Shown here: positions 8,548-17,170 of the stretch, one piece after another
Numbering within the stretch: position 1 is the first letter of the stretch
How the letters are laid out: every line of letters starts with the position of its first letter
Assembly (NCBI GenBank): GCA_965660935.1
Contig: CBFIBR010000006.1
Coordinates: 6,291 to 70,290 of the forward strand
Direction: 5' to 3'
From: UBA1172 sp002457135
Lineage (GTDB): Bacteria; Pseudomonadota; Alphaproteobacteria; Puniceispirillales; UBA1172
Length of the DNA: 64,000 nt
The notes under the pieces: model-generated
Database searches by the model: none
The model's input: the letters and a program-made list of their open reading frames with translations, nothing else
Told to the model about the DNA's origin: nothing
Made by a program: the position numbers and the translations under genes

Positions 8548-8745
8548 ATGCCCAAGATGAAAACCAAAAGCGGGGCTAAAAAACGTTTTAAGCTCACCGC
8601 TTCCGGCAAGGTCCGTGGTAATCCCGCGTTTCTTAGCCACAATCTCCGTCGCCGTTCCCAGAAAATGAAGCGCCAGGCGCGTGGTACCATGATCCTTTGT
8701 GATGCTGATGCCCGTATCGTCAAGCGTTTCCTTCCCTACGCGTAA
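8548..8745 (+). CDS. rpmI: 50S ribosomal protein L35
   Basis: 65-aa, strongly basic ribosomal protein of the large subunit. The full family sequence is present, starting MPKMKTKSGAKKRFK and ending with the conserved RIVKRFLPYA. GAGGATGAA lies just before the start, giving a close but usable ribosome-binding site (AGTGAGGATGAA-ATG). It forms the standard rpmI-rplT pair, with rplT 12 bp downstream. In many bacteria L20 (rplT product) represses this pair through the mRNA leader; the 199-bp space upstream, with its repeats, could host such a site, though no L20-binding structure was identified. Confidence 0.97.
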   Translation: MPKMKTKSGAKKRFKLTASGKVRGNPAFLSHNLRRRSQKMKRQARGTMILCDADARIVKRFLPYA

Positions 8746-8757
8746 CAGGAGACTGAC

Positions 8758-9114
8758 ATGGCACGAGTAACTTCCGGGACCACCGCAAAGGCCCGCCACG
8801 ATAAGGTCATCAAAGCCGCCAAAGGCTATTATGGCCGCCGTAAAAACGTCTTCCGCGTCGCCAAACAGGCTGTCGACAAGGCCCGCGAATATTCCTATCG
8901 CGACCGCCGCGTCCGCAAGCGGGAATTCCGCGCTCTCTGGATTCAGCGTATCAACGCTGCTGTCCGGCTCCACGGCATGACCTATTCGCAGTTCATGAAC
9001 GGGGTCAAGCTGGCCGGGATCGAGGTTGATCGCAAGATGCTTGCTGAACTGGCCGTAAACGAGCCGCAGGCCTTTGCCAGCATCGTTGATCAGGCACGCA
9101 GCGCATCCCAGTAA
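8758..9114 (+). CDS. rplT: 50S ribosomal protein L20
   Basis: 118-aa basic 23S rRNA-binding protein needed for early 50S assembly. The family signature is intact (MARVTSGTTAKARHDKVIKA, then YYGRRKNVFRVA and YRDRRVRKREFRALWI), with the long N-terminal basic extension helix and the compact C-terminal domain. AGGAGA precedes the ATG with good spacing. It is followed after 11 bp by pheS, so rpmI-rplT-pheS-pheT probably form one transcript. The conserved rplT-pheST arrangement is known from enterobacteria, but the Phe-rich leader (pheM) found there has no room here. Confidence 0.98.
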   Translation: MARVTSGTTAKARHDKVIKAAKGYYGRRKNVFRVAKQAVDKAREYSYRDRRVRKREFRALWIQRINAAVRLHGMTYSQFMNGVKLAGIEVDRKMLAELAVNEPQAFASIVDQARSASQ

Positions 9115-9125
9115 GGGGCGGGGTT

Positions 9126-10208
9126 ATGGCCAATACCGATCCGGCTACCCTGCAATCTGACACCATCGCGCGCATTGAGGCTGCAGACAGTCTTGATGCG
9201 CTCGAGGCTATTCGCGTTGACAGTCTGGGCAAGAAAGGCAGTGTTTCGCTCGCCATGCGTTCGCTTGGCCAGCTTGAGGGTGATGCCAGGCGTGAAGCCG
9301 GGCAGCAACTGAACGCCATCAAGGAAAGCATTACCACTGCCCTTGAAGCGCGCAAATCAACCCTGGCCGAGGCCGCGCTCAACGAAAAACTGGCCAGCGA
9401 GACGGTTGATATCAGTCTTGCCCCTAGGCCAGAGGCCGAAGGCCGTATCCATCCGCTTTCACGCACCCTTGAGGAAGTCACGGCCATTTTTGCCGAAATG
9501 GGCTTCACCGTTGCCGAAGGCCCGGATATCGAAAGCGATTATTACAATTTCACCGCACTCAATATCCCGCCCGAACACCCGGCCCGTCAGGAACACGACA
9601 CCTTCTACCTGACCCCGGATGCAGAAGGCCGCCGCAAGGTTTTGCGCACGCATACATCCCCGGTCCAGATCCGCACCATGGAAAAGATCAAGCCGCCGAT
9701 CCGCATTATTGCCCCTGGACGAACCTATCGTTCGGACCATGATGCCACGCATTCGCCGATGTTCCATCAGTGCGAGGGGCTGGTGATCGGCAAGGATATC
9801 CATATGGGCCACCTCAAAGGCTGCCTGATTGATTTCTGCCGTGCGTTTTTCGGCGTTGATGATCTGCCGGTGCGGTTCCGGCCATCCTATTTCCCCTTCA
9901 CCGAACCATCGGCCGAGGTTGATATCGGGTGCAGCCGTGAAGGCGGCGGGCTGAAAATCGGTGCCGGTGATGACTGGCTGGAAATTCTCGGCAGCGGCAT
10001 GGTCAACCCCCGTGTCCTGCAGCATTGCGGGATTGATCCTGATGAATATCAGGGCTTTGCCTTTGGCATGGGGCTGGAACGCATTGCCATGCTGAAATAC
10101 GGCATTCCCGACCTGCGCCCGTTTTATGACAGCGATCTGCGCTGGATGCGCCATTACGGCTTTGTTCCCTTTGACCCGCCCTCGATCCATCTGGGTCTTG
10201 GTGCATAG
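9126..10208 (+). CDS. pheS: Phenylalanine--tRNA ligase alpha subunit
   Basis: Catalytic subunit of the alpha2-beta2 PheRS. It is 360 aa with an N-terminal coiled-coil arm (residues 1-90) that contacts tRNA, then the class II core. Visible motifs are RTHTSPVQIRTM, motif 2 (PGRTYRSDHDATHSPMFHQ), the FTEPSAEVDI stretch and motif 3 (FGMGLERIAMLKYGI). The GGTTATG context has a modest Shine-Dalgarno (GGGGCGGGG). It is separated by 12 bp from pheT, which has GGGGGGCAGGG upstream, so the two are expected to be co-translated. Confidence 0.98.
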   Translation: MANTDPATLQSDTIARIEAADSLDALEAIRVDSLGKKGSVSLAMRSLGQLEGDARREAGQQLNAIKESITTALEARKSTLAEAALNEKLASETVDISLAPRPEAEGRIHPLSRTLEEVTAIFAEMGFTVAEGPDIESDYYNFTALNIPPEHPARQEHDTFYLTPDAEGRRKVLRTHTSPVQIRTMEKIKPPIRIIAPGRTYRSDHDATHSPMFHQCEGLVIGKDIHMGHLKGCLIDFCRAFFGVDDLPVRFRPSYFPFTEPSAEVDIGCSREGGGLKIGAGDDWLEILGSGMVNPRVLQHCGIDPDEYQGFAFGMGLERIAMLKYGIPDLRPFYDSDLRWMRHYGFVPFDPPSIHLGLGA

Positions 10209-10220
10209 AGGGGGGCAGGG

Positions 10221-12626
10221 ATGAAATTTACCTGGAACTGGCTCAAGGATCACCTCGACACCGAGGCCGGGATGGCTGAAATCCTCGATGCCCTGCCGAT
10301 GCTGGGGCTTGAGGTCGAAAGCATTGAGGACAAGGGCAAGGAGCTTGCCGCCTTTACCATCGCCCGTATCGTTGAGGCCAATCCCCACCCCAATGCTGAC
10401 AGCCTCAGGGTCTGCCGTGTTGATACCGGTGATGGCGAGATTGAGGTTGTCTGCGGCGCGCCCAACGCCCGTGCCGGGCTGGTTGGTGTGTTTGCGCCGG
10501 TTGGCTCCTACGTTCCGGGGATTGACCTGACCCTGACCGAGGCTGAAATCCGGGGCGTGACCTCCCGCGGGATGATGTGTTCCGAACGTGAAATGATGCT
10601 GTCCGATGAACATGACGGTATTATCGAACTGGATGCCGATGCCCCGGTGGGCCAGGCCTTTGCGCCATGGGCCGGGCTTGATGACCCCATGATTGAAATC
10701 GCCATCACCCCCAACCGGGCTGATTGCCTGGGTGTGCGCGGGATTGCCCGTGATCTGGCCGCCGCCGGGTTCGGCACGCTCAAGCCGCTTGAGGCCGCCT
10801 CCATTACAACCAGGGTCGCAAGCCGCGTGAAATGGGCGATTGATCTGCCAGCGGGGCAGGACCATCTGGTGCCGAGGGTTTCGGGGCGTTCCTTTATCGG
10901 CGTCAACAACGCCTCATCCCCCGCCTGGATGCAGCAGCGTCTGACCGCGGTGGGCCAGCGGCCGATTTCCGCGCTGGTGGATATCACCAACTACATCATG
11001 ATTGATCTGGGCCGCCCCCTGCACGCCTATGACATCGACAGGATCAAGGGCGATACCCTGACCATCCGTCTGGCCCATAATGGTGAGCAGATGGAAGCCC
11101 TCAATGAGAAGACCTATACCCTCGATGACACCATGCTGGTGATCGGTGATGCCGACGGTGCCGATGATCTGGCCGGGATCATGGGTGGCCAGCGCAGCGG
11201 TATTACCGATGACACCATGGCCATGTTCCTTGAAATGGCGGTTTTCGACCCGATCAGCGTGGCCACAACCGGCCGCAAGCTGAATATTCATTCCGATGCC
11301 CGCTACCGGTTTGAACGCGGCCTCGATGTCACCTCACCCGACTGGGCGATGGATTATGTCTCTGCCATGGTGATGGATATCTGCGGCGGTGAGGCCAGCG
11401 AGATTGAATGTGCCGGCCCGGGCGCTGACTGGGAGCGCAGCATCGCCTTCCGTCCTGCCCGTGTGGCTGAGCTGTCGGGCGTTGAGGTGGATCCGGGCAA
11501 GCAGGACGACATCCTGACAACGCTTGGTTTCACGATCACCAGGGATGATGCCGATCACTGGCAGGTTTCCCCGCCGCCATGGCGCGGTGATATTGACGGT
11601 GCAGCCGATCTGGTCGAAGAGGTGATCCGCATCAACGGTTTTGATGCCATCCCTGAGCTGGCCCTGCCGCGCCTTTCGGTGGTGGGCCACCCGGCGGTTG
11701 ATGCCAGCCAGAAACGCCCGCACAGCCTGCGACGCCTGTTGGCCGGTCGCGGCATGATGGAAGCGGTGACGTTCTCATTCCTTGATCGCAAGACCGCTGA
11801 ACGTTTTGGTGGCGGGGCTGAGGCCATGCAGCTGGTTAACCCGATCAGCACTGATCTGGATACGATGCGGCCCACGATCCTGCCGAACCTGCTTTCCGCG
11901 ATCAGCCGCAACGCCGCCCGTGGTGAGGCTGATGCCGCCATGTTTGAGGTTGGACCGGTATTCCCCGGTGATGGCCCTGATGATCAGCGCACTGTTGCCG
12001 CCGGGGTCCGTCATGGCACCAATGCCACCCGCAACTGGCATGGTGAGCCGCGCGGCGTGGACTGGGCCGATGCCAAGGCTGATGCACTGGCGGTGCTGGA
12101 CGGGCTGGGCGTTAACACAGACAGCCTGCAATCCATGCCTGAGGCACCGGGCTGGTATCATCCGGGCCAGTCGGGGGCGCTCTGCCAGGGCCGGAAAGTG
12201 CTGGCGCATTTTGGTGCGCTCCACCCGTCGGTGCTGGATGCGTTTGATCTGCGCGGCCCTGCCGCCGCGTTTGAAGTGGTGCTGGATGATGTCAATCTGC
12301 CCAAGGCCAAGGGGCCGGCCCGGCCGCTGGTTCAGCTATCGGCGTTTCAGCCGGTCAGCCGTGACTTTGCTTTCATGCTGGATGCGGATGTTACAGCCGA
12401 ACAGCTGCTGCGTGCCATCAGGGGCGCGGGCAAACCGCTGGTCAGTGATGCGTCCGTGTTTGATGTTTATGCCGGCAAGGGGATCGGCGATGGCCGCAAG
12501 TCCGTTGCGGTTTCGGTCACGCTCCAGCCCGTCAAGGCAACCCTCCGCGACGAAGAAATAGAGGCTGTCTCCACCGCCATTATTGAGGCCGTGGCCAAGC
12601 ATTGCGGCGGTGAGCTGAGGGGTTAG
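10221..12626 (+). CDS. pheT: Phenylalanine--tRNA ligase beta subunit
   Basis: 801-aa non-catalytic and editing subunit of PheRS, of normal bacterial length. It has an N-terminal EMAP/OB tRNA-binding domain (about 40-150, with NPHPNADSLRVC), the B3/4 editing domain (about 205-400, including VDITNYIMIDLGRPLHAYD), B5 DNA-binding-like domain, a catalytic-like domain and a C-terminal ferredoxin-fold anticodon-binding domain (about 705-800, PVSRDFAFMLDADV). It ends the plus-strand translation block. Only 31 bp, rich in pyrimidine and without a hairpin, separate it from the convergent leuA stop. Confidence 0.98.
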   Translation: MKFTWNWLKDHLDTEAGMAEILDALPMLGLEVESIEDKGKELAAFTIARIVEANPHPNADSLRVCRVDTGDGEIEVVCGAPNARAGLVGVFAPVGSYVPGIDLTLTEAEIRGVTSRGMMCSEREMMLSDEHDGIIELDADAPVGQAFAPWAGLDDPMIEIAITPNRADCLGVRGIARDLAAAGFGTLKPLEAASITTRVASRVKWAIDLPAGQDHLVPRVSGRSFIGVNNASSPAWMQQRLTAVGQRPISALVDITNYIMIDLGRPLHAYDIDRIKGDTLTIRLAHNGEQMEALNEKTYTLDDTMLVIGDADGADDLAGIMGGQRSGITDDTMAMFLEMAVFDPISVATTGRKLNIHSDARYRFERGLDVTSPDWAMDYVSAMVMDICGGEASEIECAGPGADWERSIAFRPARVAELSGVEVDPGKQDDILTTLGFTITRDDADHWQVSPPPWRGDIDGAADLVEEVIRINGFDAIPELALPRLSVVGHPAVDASQKRPHSLRRLLAGRGMMEAVTFSFLDRKTAERFGGGAEAMQLVNPISTDLDTMRPTILPNLLSAISRNAARGEADAAMFEVGPVFPGDGPDDQRTVAAGVRHGTNATRNWHGEPRGVDWADAKADALAVLDGLGVNTDSLQSMPEAPGWYHPGQSGALCQGRKVLAHFGALHPSVLDAFDLRGPAAAFEVVLDDVNLPKAKGPARPLVQLSAFQPVSRDFAFMLDADVTAEQLLRAIRGAGKPLVSDASVFDVYAGKGIGDGRKSVAVSVTLQPVKATLRDEEIEAVSTAIIEAVAKHCGGELRG

Positions 12627-12657
12627 CCTCCAGCCTCTCTCTCTTTATCTTTTAACG

Positions 12658-14376
12658 CTAAATCCGGTTGATCGCTGAAATCACGGCCTTGATCGGGGCC
12701 TTGGTGATTGAGGTGTCAATCCCGGCACCAAAGACACTGCGGCCTGTTTCATCCGGCACTTTCAGCTCGACATAGGCGGCGGCCTCAGCGCGGGATGTTG
12801 CGCTGCGTGTATTCTGGCCGAAATCCGCCAGCCTGAAGCTGAGCCCGAACTGCTCCCTCATGCCATCAACAAAGGCTGATATCGGCCCGTTGCCGGTGGC
12901 GGTGAAGCTGACCTCAACGCCGTCATGCAGCACCGTGGCGCTGATCTGTTCCAGATCACTGCCCCGACTGACCTTCTGGCTGTCAAAGGCAACCAGCGCG
13001 AACGGGGCTTCCGTATCGAGGTATTCCTGGCTGAAAATTTCAAAAATATCCTTGCTGGTGATTTCCTTGCCGGTGGTATCGGCGACTTTCTGGACAGTCT
13101 TGCTGAGTTCGATTTCAGCACCCCGAGGCAGGCGGATATGGTGATCAGCCTCCAGCAGATAGGCGACACCGCCCTTGCCGGATTGTGAATTGACGCGAAT
13201 GATCGCTTCGAACGTGCGGCCGATATCCGCCGGATCAATCGGCAGGTACGGAACCTCCCAATACGGCTCATTGGCGCTGGCAATGGCATCCATGCCCTTG
13301 CGGATAGCATCCTGATGACTGCCCGAAAAGGCTGTGTGAACCAGCGATCCGGCATAGGGGTGACGCTGATGCACCGGCAGCTGGTTGCAGTATTCCGCGG
13401 TTTCGATCAGGTGATTGATATCCGAGAAATCGAGGTTCGGGTTGACCCCTTGCGTCATCATGTTCAGCCCGAGGGTGACGATATCAACATTGCCGGTCCG
13501 CTCACCATTGCCGAACAGCGTGCCTTCAACACGGTCAGCCCCCGCCATCAGCCCCAGCTCGGTGGCGGCAATGGCGGTTCCCCGGTCATTATGGGGATGC
13601 AGTGACAGGATCATGCTGTCACGGCGGGTGAAATGACGGTGCATCCATTCGATCTGGTCAGCGTGGATATTGGGGGTGGACATTTCCACCGTGGCCGGCA
13701 GGTTCATGATGCAGCGATTATCAGGGGTTGGCTGCCAGACATCCATCACCGCTTCACAGACCTCCAGCGCGTATTCCAGCTCGGTTCCGGTGAAACTCTC
13801 AGGCGAATATTGCAGTTGCAGGTTGGTGCTGGCCAGCCTGCTGATCCGGTCAGCGACCATTTTCGCGCCATCAACGGCGATTTGCTTCACCCCTGCACGG
13901 TCTTCACGGAAAACCACCCGGCGTTGCAGGGTAGAGGTGGAATTGTAGATATGCAGGATGGCGTTTTTCGACCCTTCAAGCGCATCAAAAGTGGCATCCA
14001 CCAGATGTTCCCGCGCCTGGGTCAGGACCTGAATGCAGACATCATCAGGAATATGCCCGCCCTCAATCAGCTCACGGCAGAAATTGAAATCGGTGTCAGA
14101 GGCAGACGGGAAACCAACCTCGATTTCCTTGAAACCCATTTCCACCAGCAGCTTGAACATCGCCATCTTGCGGGCGCTGTCCATCGGTTCGATAAGCGCC
14201 TGGTTGCCATCGCGCAGGTCAACACTGCACCAGATCGGGGCTGTGGTGATGGTGCGTGAAGGCCAGGTGCGGTCATGGAGAGGCAACGGCTCATAAGGGC
14301 GGTAACGGCTATGGGCCTGATCCTTGCTGGATCGGTCATTGCTGGGAGATGTCATGGTTTGGTCCGGTTCTGTCAT
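12658..14376 (-). CDS. leuA: 2-isopropylmalate synthase
   Basis: First committed enzyme of leucine synthesis, condensing acetyl-CoA with 2-oxoisovalerate; cytoplasmic, leucine-inhibited. About 572 aa, the long LeuA2-type form. The HMGL-like TIM barrel includes WCSVDLRDGNQALIEP (metal Asp and catalytic Arg), the HPHNDRGT metal-binding site and the GNGERTGNVD loop. The C-terminal leucine-sensing LeuA dimer domain runs from about residue 440 (FALVAFDSQKVSRG) to the end. Starts at 14376 (MTEPDQT) and 14355 (MTSPSND) are both plausible and neither has a strong Shine-Dalgarno. A Leu-rich leader peptide lies 41 bp upstream on the same strand, suggesting attenuation by charged tRNA-Leu. The gene is convergent with pheT. 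Confidence 0.95.
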   Translation of the reverse strand: MTEPDQTMTSPSNDRSSKDQAHSRYRPYEPLPLHDRTWPSRTITTAPIWCSVDLRDGNQALIEPMDSARKMAMFKLLVEMGFKEIEVGFPSASDTDFNFCRELIEGGHIPDDVCIQVLTQAREHLVDATFDALEGSKNAILHIYNSTSTLQRRVVFREDRAGVKQIAVDGAKMVADRISRLASTNLQLQYSPESFTGTELEYALEVCEAVMDVWQPTPDNRCIMNLPATVEMSTPNIHADQIEWMHRHFTRRDSMILSLHPHNDRGTAIAATELGLMAGADRVEGTLFGNGERTGNVDIVTLGLNMMTQGVNPNLDFSDINHLIETAEYCNQLPVHQRHPYAGSLVHTAFSGSHQDAIRKGMDAIASANEPYWEVPYLPIDPADIGRTFEAIIRVNSQSGKGGVAYLLEADHHIRLPRGAEIELSKTVQKVADTTGKEITSKDIFEIFSQEYLDTEAPFALVAFDSQKVSRGSDLEQISATVLHDGVEVSFTATGNGPISAFVDGMREQFGLSFRLADFGQNTRSATSRAEAAAYVELKVPDETGRSVFGAGIDTSITKAPIKAVISAINRI

Positions 14377-14417
14377 GTTCGAGGTTAAAACGCCTATAGG
14401 CAACGCAAATCCCGACC

Positions 14418-14489
14418 CTAGCCCCTTTCAGCGGCGAGAGCCGGGCTGGCAAGTCGTAGCAGGAATAATGCCTTCAGAACCTTGGTCAT
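14418..14489 (-). CDS. leuL: Putative leucine leader peptide of leuA (attenuator)
   Basis: A 23-codon frame directly upstream of leuA encodes MTKVLKALFLLRLASPALAA and then ERG. Six of its 23 codons are Leu, including TTA, CTA and CTT, which are rare in this GC-rich genome; five of the six lie in one 9-codon run. Downstream RNA (14379-14440, minus strand) can form competing stems: AGCCC with GGGCT across the peptide end, or CCCGGC with GTCGGG. A promoter-like pair ends six bases before its ATG, so the peptide mRNA would be leaderless, as reported for the trpL leader of Sinorhizobium. The peptide could act as a ribosome-stalling sensor of leucine supply. This rests on sequence reading alone; a chance short ORF remains possible. 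Confidence 0.6.
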   Translation of the reverse strand: MTKVLKALFLLRLASPALAAERG

Positions 14490-14495
14490 AATTAC

Positions 14496-14525
14496 GTTCT
14501 AGTGCATTGCGATCAGGCTGGTCAA
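14496..14525 (-). promoter_or_regulatory. Candidate leuA promoter (TTGACC - 18 bp - TAGAAC)
   Basis: The minus-strand -35 TTGACC is at 14520-14525 and the -10 TAGAAC at 14496-14501. Transcription would start at or within a base or two of the leader-peptide ATG (14489). The rest of the leuA-lepA divergent spacer (14526-14658) holds no other recognised element. Confidence 0.45.
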
Positions 14526-14658
14526 GTATTTCAGGGTTTGAGGGGCGCTATCTTGCCGCAAGCCCCAACTGGATATTGCATCCCCGGGCTGAACGGCTTA
14601 TCTATGGTGCAGGGACCAGATCGGTATCCCGTCATCTTCACTTTACGGATGCCCATGC

Positions 14659-16461
14659 ATGGCTGAAATTGACCATATCCGCAATTTTTCCATCATTGCC
14701 CATATCGACCATGGCAAATCCACCCTTGCTGATCGCCTGATCCAGCATTGTGGCGGGCTGACTGATCGTGAGATGAAGGATCAGGTGCTCGATAACATGG
14801 AACTGGAACGCGAGCGCGGGATCACCATCAAGGCCCAGACCGTGCGGCTCAACTACCGGGCCAAGAACGGCAAGGATTATGTCTTCAACCTGATGGACAC
14901 CCCGGGCCATGTTGATTTCGCCTATGAGGTTTCGCGATCACTGGCCGCCTGCGAAGGATCGCTGCTGGTGGTGGATGCATCCCAGGGTGTTGAGGCCCAG
15001 ACCCTCGCCAATGTGTATCAGGCGATTGAGGTTGATCACGAAATCGTCCCGGTGCTGAACAAGATTGATCTGCCCGCCGCCGAACCCGGCCGTGTCCGCA
15101 GCCAGATTGAGGAAGTCATCGGGCTGGATGCCAGCAACGCGATTGAAGCCTCCGCCAAATCCGGGATCGGTATTGACGATGTGCTGGAGGCGCTGGTTGA
15201 ACGCCTGCCAGCCCCGACAGGTGACGGGGATGCCCCGCTCAAGGCCATGCTGGTTGACAGCTGGTATGACCCATATCTCGGTGTCATGACGCTGGTCAGG
15301 ATCAAGGATGGTGTCCTGAAAAAGGGCATGAAGGTCCGCATGATGGCCACCGGGGCCGCGCATCATATTGAACGCGTTGGCACGTTTTCGCCCAAACCCG
15401 TTCTGGTGGATAGCCTCGGCCCGGGTGAGATTGGCTTTATCAATGCCGGGATCAAGACAGTGTCGGATGCCAAGGTCGGCGATACCATCACCGATGATCG
15501 CCGCCCGGCCGAAGAACCGCTGGCCGGGTTCAAACCATCCATTTCGGTGGTGTTCTGCGGCCTGTTCCCGCTTGATGCCGGTGAATTCAGTGATCTCCGT
15601 GAAGCGCTGGAAAGACTCAGCCTCAATGACAGTTCGTTTTCGTTTGAGGCGGAAACATCAGCCGCGCTCGGTTTCGGTTTCCGCTGCGGTTTCCTCGGGC
15701 TGTTGCACATGGAAATCATCCGTGAGCGGCTCAACCGCGAGTTTAACCTTGAGCTGATCACAACGGCCCCGTCGGTGGTTTACCGCATCAACATGACCGA
15801 TGGTTCAACGATTGAGCTGCACAACCCCGCCGATATGCCCGAAGTCACCCGCATCAATTCCATCGAAGAACCCTGGATTGAGGCCACGATCATGACACCG
15901 GATGAATACCTCGGCCCGGTGCTGACGCTCTGCACCGAACGGCGGGGGGAGCAGATGGACCTGACCTATGCCGGCTCCCGCGCCATGGTTGTCTACCGCC
16001 TGCCGCTCAACGAAGTCGTGTTCGATTTCTACGACAGGCTGAAATCCATCACCAAGGGTTACGCCTCGCTCGATTATAACATTGCCGATTATCGTGAGGG
16101 CGATCTGGTCAAGGTATCCATTCTCGTCAACAGCGACCCGGTGGATGCATTGGCGATGATTGTTCACCGTGAACAATCCGAGGCAAGGGGCCGCGCCATC
16201 TGCGCCAGGCTGAAAGACCTGATCCCGCGCCAGTTGTTCAAGATCGCGCTTCAGGCCGCTATCGGCGGCAAGGTGATTGCGCGTGAAACCGTTGGCGCCC
16301 TGCGCAAGGACGTCACGGCGAAATGCTATGGCGGTGATATCACGCGAAAGCGGAAGCTGCTGGAAAAGCAGAAAGAGGGCAAGAAGCGGATGCGCCAGTT
16401 CGGCAATGTCGACATCCCGCAGACAGCCTTCCTCGAAGCGCTGAAAATGGGCGATAACTAG
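14659..16461 (+). CDS. lepA: Elongation factor 4 (back-translocating GTPase)
   Basis: 600-aa ribosome-associated GTPase that modulates elongation under stress. Domain order is typical: G domain (1-185) with P-loop AHIDHGKST (14-22), switch I ERERGITIKAQ, G3 DTPGH and G4 NKID; then domains II, III and V and the LepA-specific C-terminal domain ending GNVDIPQTAFLEALKMGDN. The start at 14659 gives the standard MAEIDHIRNFSIIAH N-terminus. An in-frame region upstream is open but not conserved in character. It is divergent from leuA and convergent with a small membrane-protein gene 11 bp after its stop. Confidence 0.98.
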   Translation: MAEIDHIRNFSIIAHIDHGKSTLADRLIQHCGGLTDREMKDQVLDNMELERERGITIKAQTVRLNYRAKNGKDYVFNLMDTPGHVDFAYEVSRSLAACEGSLLVVDASQGVEAQTLANVYQAIEVDHEIVPVLNKIDLPAAEPGRVRSQIEEVIGLDASNAIEASAKSGIGIDDVLEALVERLPAPTGDGDAPLKAMLVDSWYDPYLGVMTLVRIKDGVLKKGMKVRMMATGAAHHIERVGTFSPKPVLVDSLGPGEIGFINAGIKTVSDAKVGDTITDDRRPAEEPLAGFKPSISVVFCGLFPLDAGEFSDLREALERLSLNDSSFSFEAETSAALGFGFRCGFLGLLHMEIIRERLNREFNLELITTAPSVVYRINMTDGSTIELHNPADMPEVTRINSIEEPWIEATIMTPDEYLGPVLTLCTERRGEQMDLTYAGSRAMVVYRLPLNEVVFDFYDRLKSITKGYASLDYNIADYREGDLVKVSILVNSDPVDALAMIVHREQSEARGRAICARLKDLIPRQLFKIALQAAIGGKVIARETVGALRKDVTAKCYGGDITRKRKLLEKQKEGKKRMRQFGNVDIPQTAFLEALKMGDN

Positions 16462-16472
16462 ACCAATTCAGG

Positions 16473-16814
16473 CTAGGCCGCCTTCAGCCTCTTCTTCCGG
16501 TTGCCAAGCCAGCGTCCGATCAGCGCGAGAACAAAGCCCGTGACCAGGAATGTCGGGGCCGCGTACCAGTTGAGCAGGGTTGATACACCCGGGTGCCAGA
16601 TAAACGGCTCACAGTCGAGGGCAACAAACAGCCCGCAAGGGTCAATGTACCGGCTGATGATCGATTCAGTCTGCTGCAAACTGGATGGAGCCCACAGAAA
16701 CCAGATTTCACCAACAGCGTGCCATGGCCGGTCTGATGCCATGACATCCTTGTATGTGACCGAAAGCCCAAGCAGGCCAAAGATAAAACCAAAAAGTGTA
16801 AAAATATGCTTCAT
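16473..16814 (-). CDS. Small two-helix membrane protein of unknown function
   Basis: 113 aa beginning MKHIFTLFGFIFGLLGLSV. It has an N-terminal hydrophobic helix (about 4-20) and a second near the C-terminus (about 88-106, AAPTFLVTGFVLALIGRW) followed by a basic tail (RKKRLKAA), which the positive-inside rule would place in the cytoplasm. The loop between them (about 65 residues) is Trp-rich and contains two Cys (PCGLFVALDCE), so it is probably periplasmic with a disulfide. The ATG at 16814 is preferred over an ATG/GTG 25 codons upstream because translation from there begins directly with the membrane helix. I do not recognise the family. Confidence 0.6.
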   Translation of the reverse strand: MKHIFTLFGFIFGLLGLSVTYKDVMASDRPWHAVGEIWFLWAPSSLQQTESIISRYIDPCGLFVALDCEPFIWHPGVSTLLNWYAAPTFLVTGFVLALIGRWLGNRKKRLKAA

Positions 16815-17008
16815 GCCCGGGATTATGAAGGCATCATTCAGTGGTTGCAACGCTGATGTGATCACATTTTTCGTGAACAGACGGGCCAAAATGTGGCAAA
16901 TGGTTAACAGCGAAAACCGGGTGAGCGGATCAGGGATGCTTTTTTACCCGAGGGGGCGGCTTGGTGATTGCATAGCACACCGAAAACCGCTAAAAGTTTC
17001 GACTATCC

Positions 17009-17098
17009 GGAGAGATGGCCGAGCGGTTTAAGGCGCACGCCTGGAAAGCGTGTTGGGGTGCAAGCCCCTCGAGGGTTCGAATCCCTCTCTCTCCGCCA
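17009..17098 (+). tRNA. tRNA-Ser (anticodon GGA)
   Basis: A 90-base cloverleaf with encoded CCA. The acceptor stem GGAGAGA pairs with TCTCTCC and the discriminator is G. The anticodon stem CACGC/GCGTG encloses CT-GGA-AA, with the anticodon at 17043-17045. A long class II variable arm follows (TTGGGGTGCAAGCCCCTC), then T arm GAGGG-TTCGAAT-CCCTC. It reads UCC/UCU serine codons. It lies about 0.8 kb from the deletion scar at 17.9 kb. Confidence 0.97.
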
Positions 17099-17170
17099 GA
17101 TTTCCCTTGATAATATGATACAAAAGCCCTGGATTTACTCACCTGATGAGGCGGTGGGGCATATTGCGAC

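Noticed and set aside
9459..10865. 468-codon minus-strand open frame across pheS/pheT
   Set aside because: It is antisense to two certain genes, has no domain character, and arises from GC-rich codon bias leaving few stops on the opposite strand.
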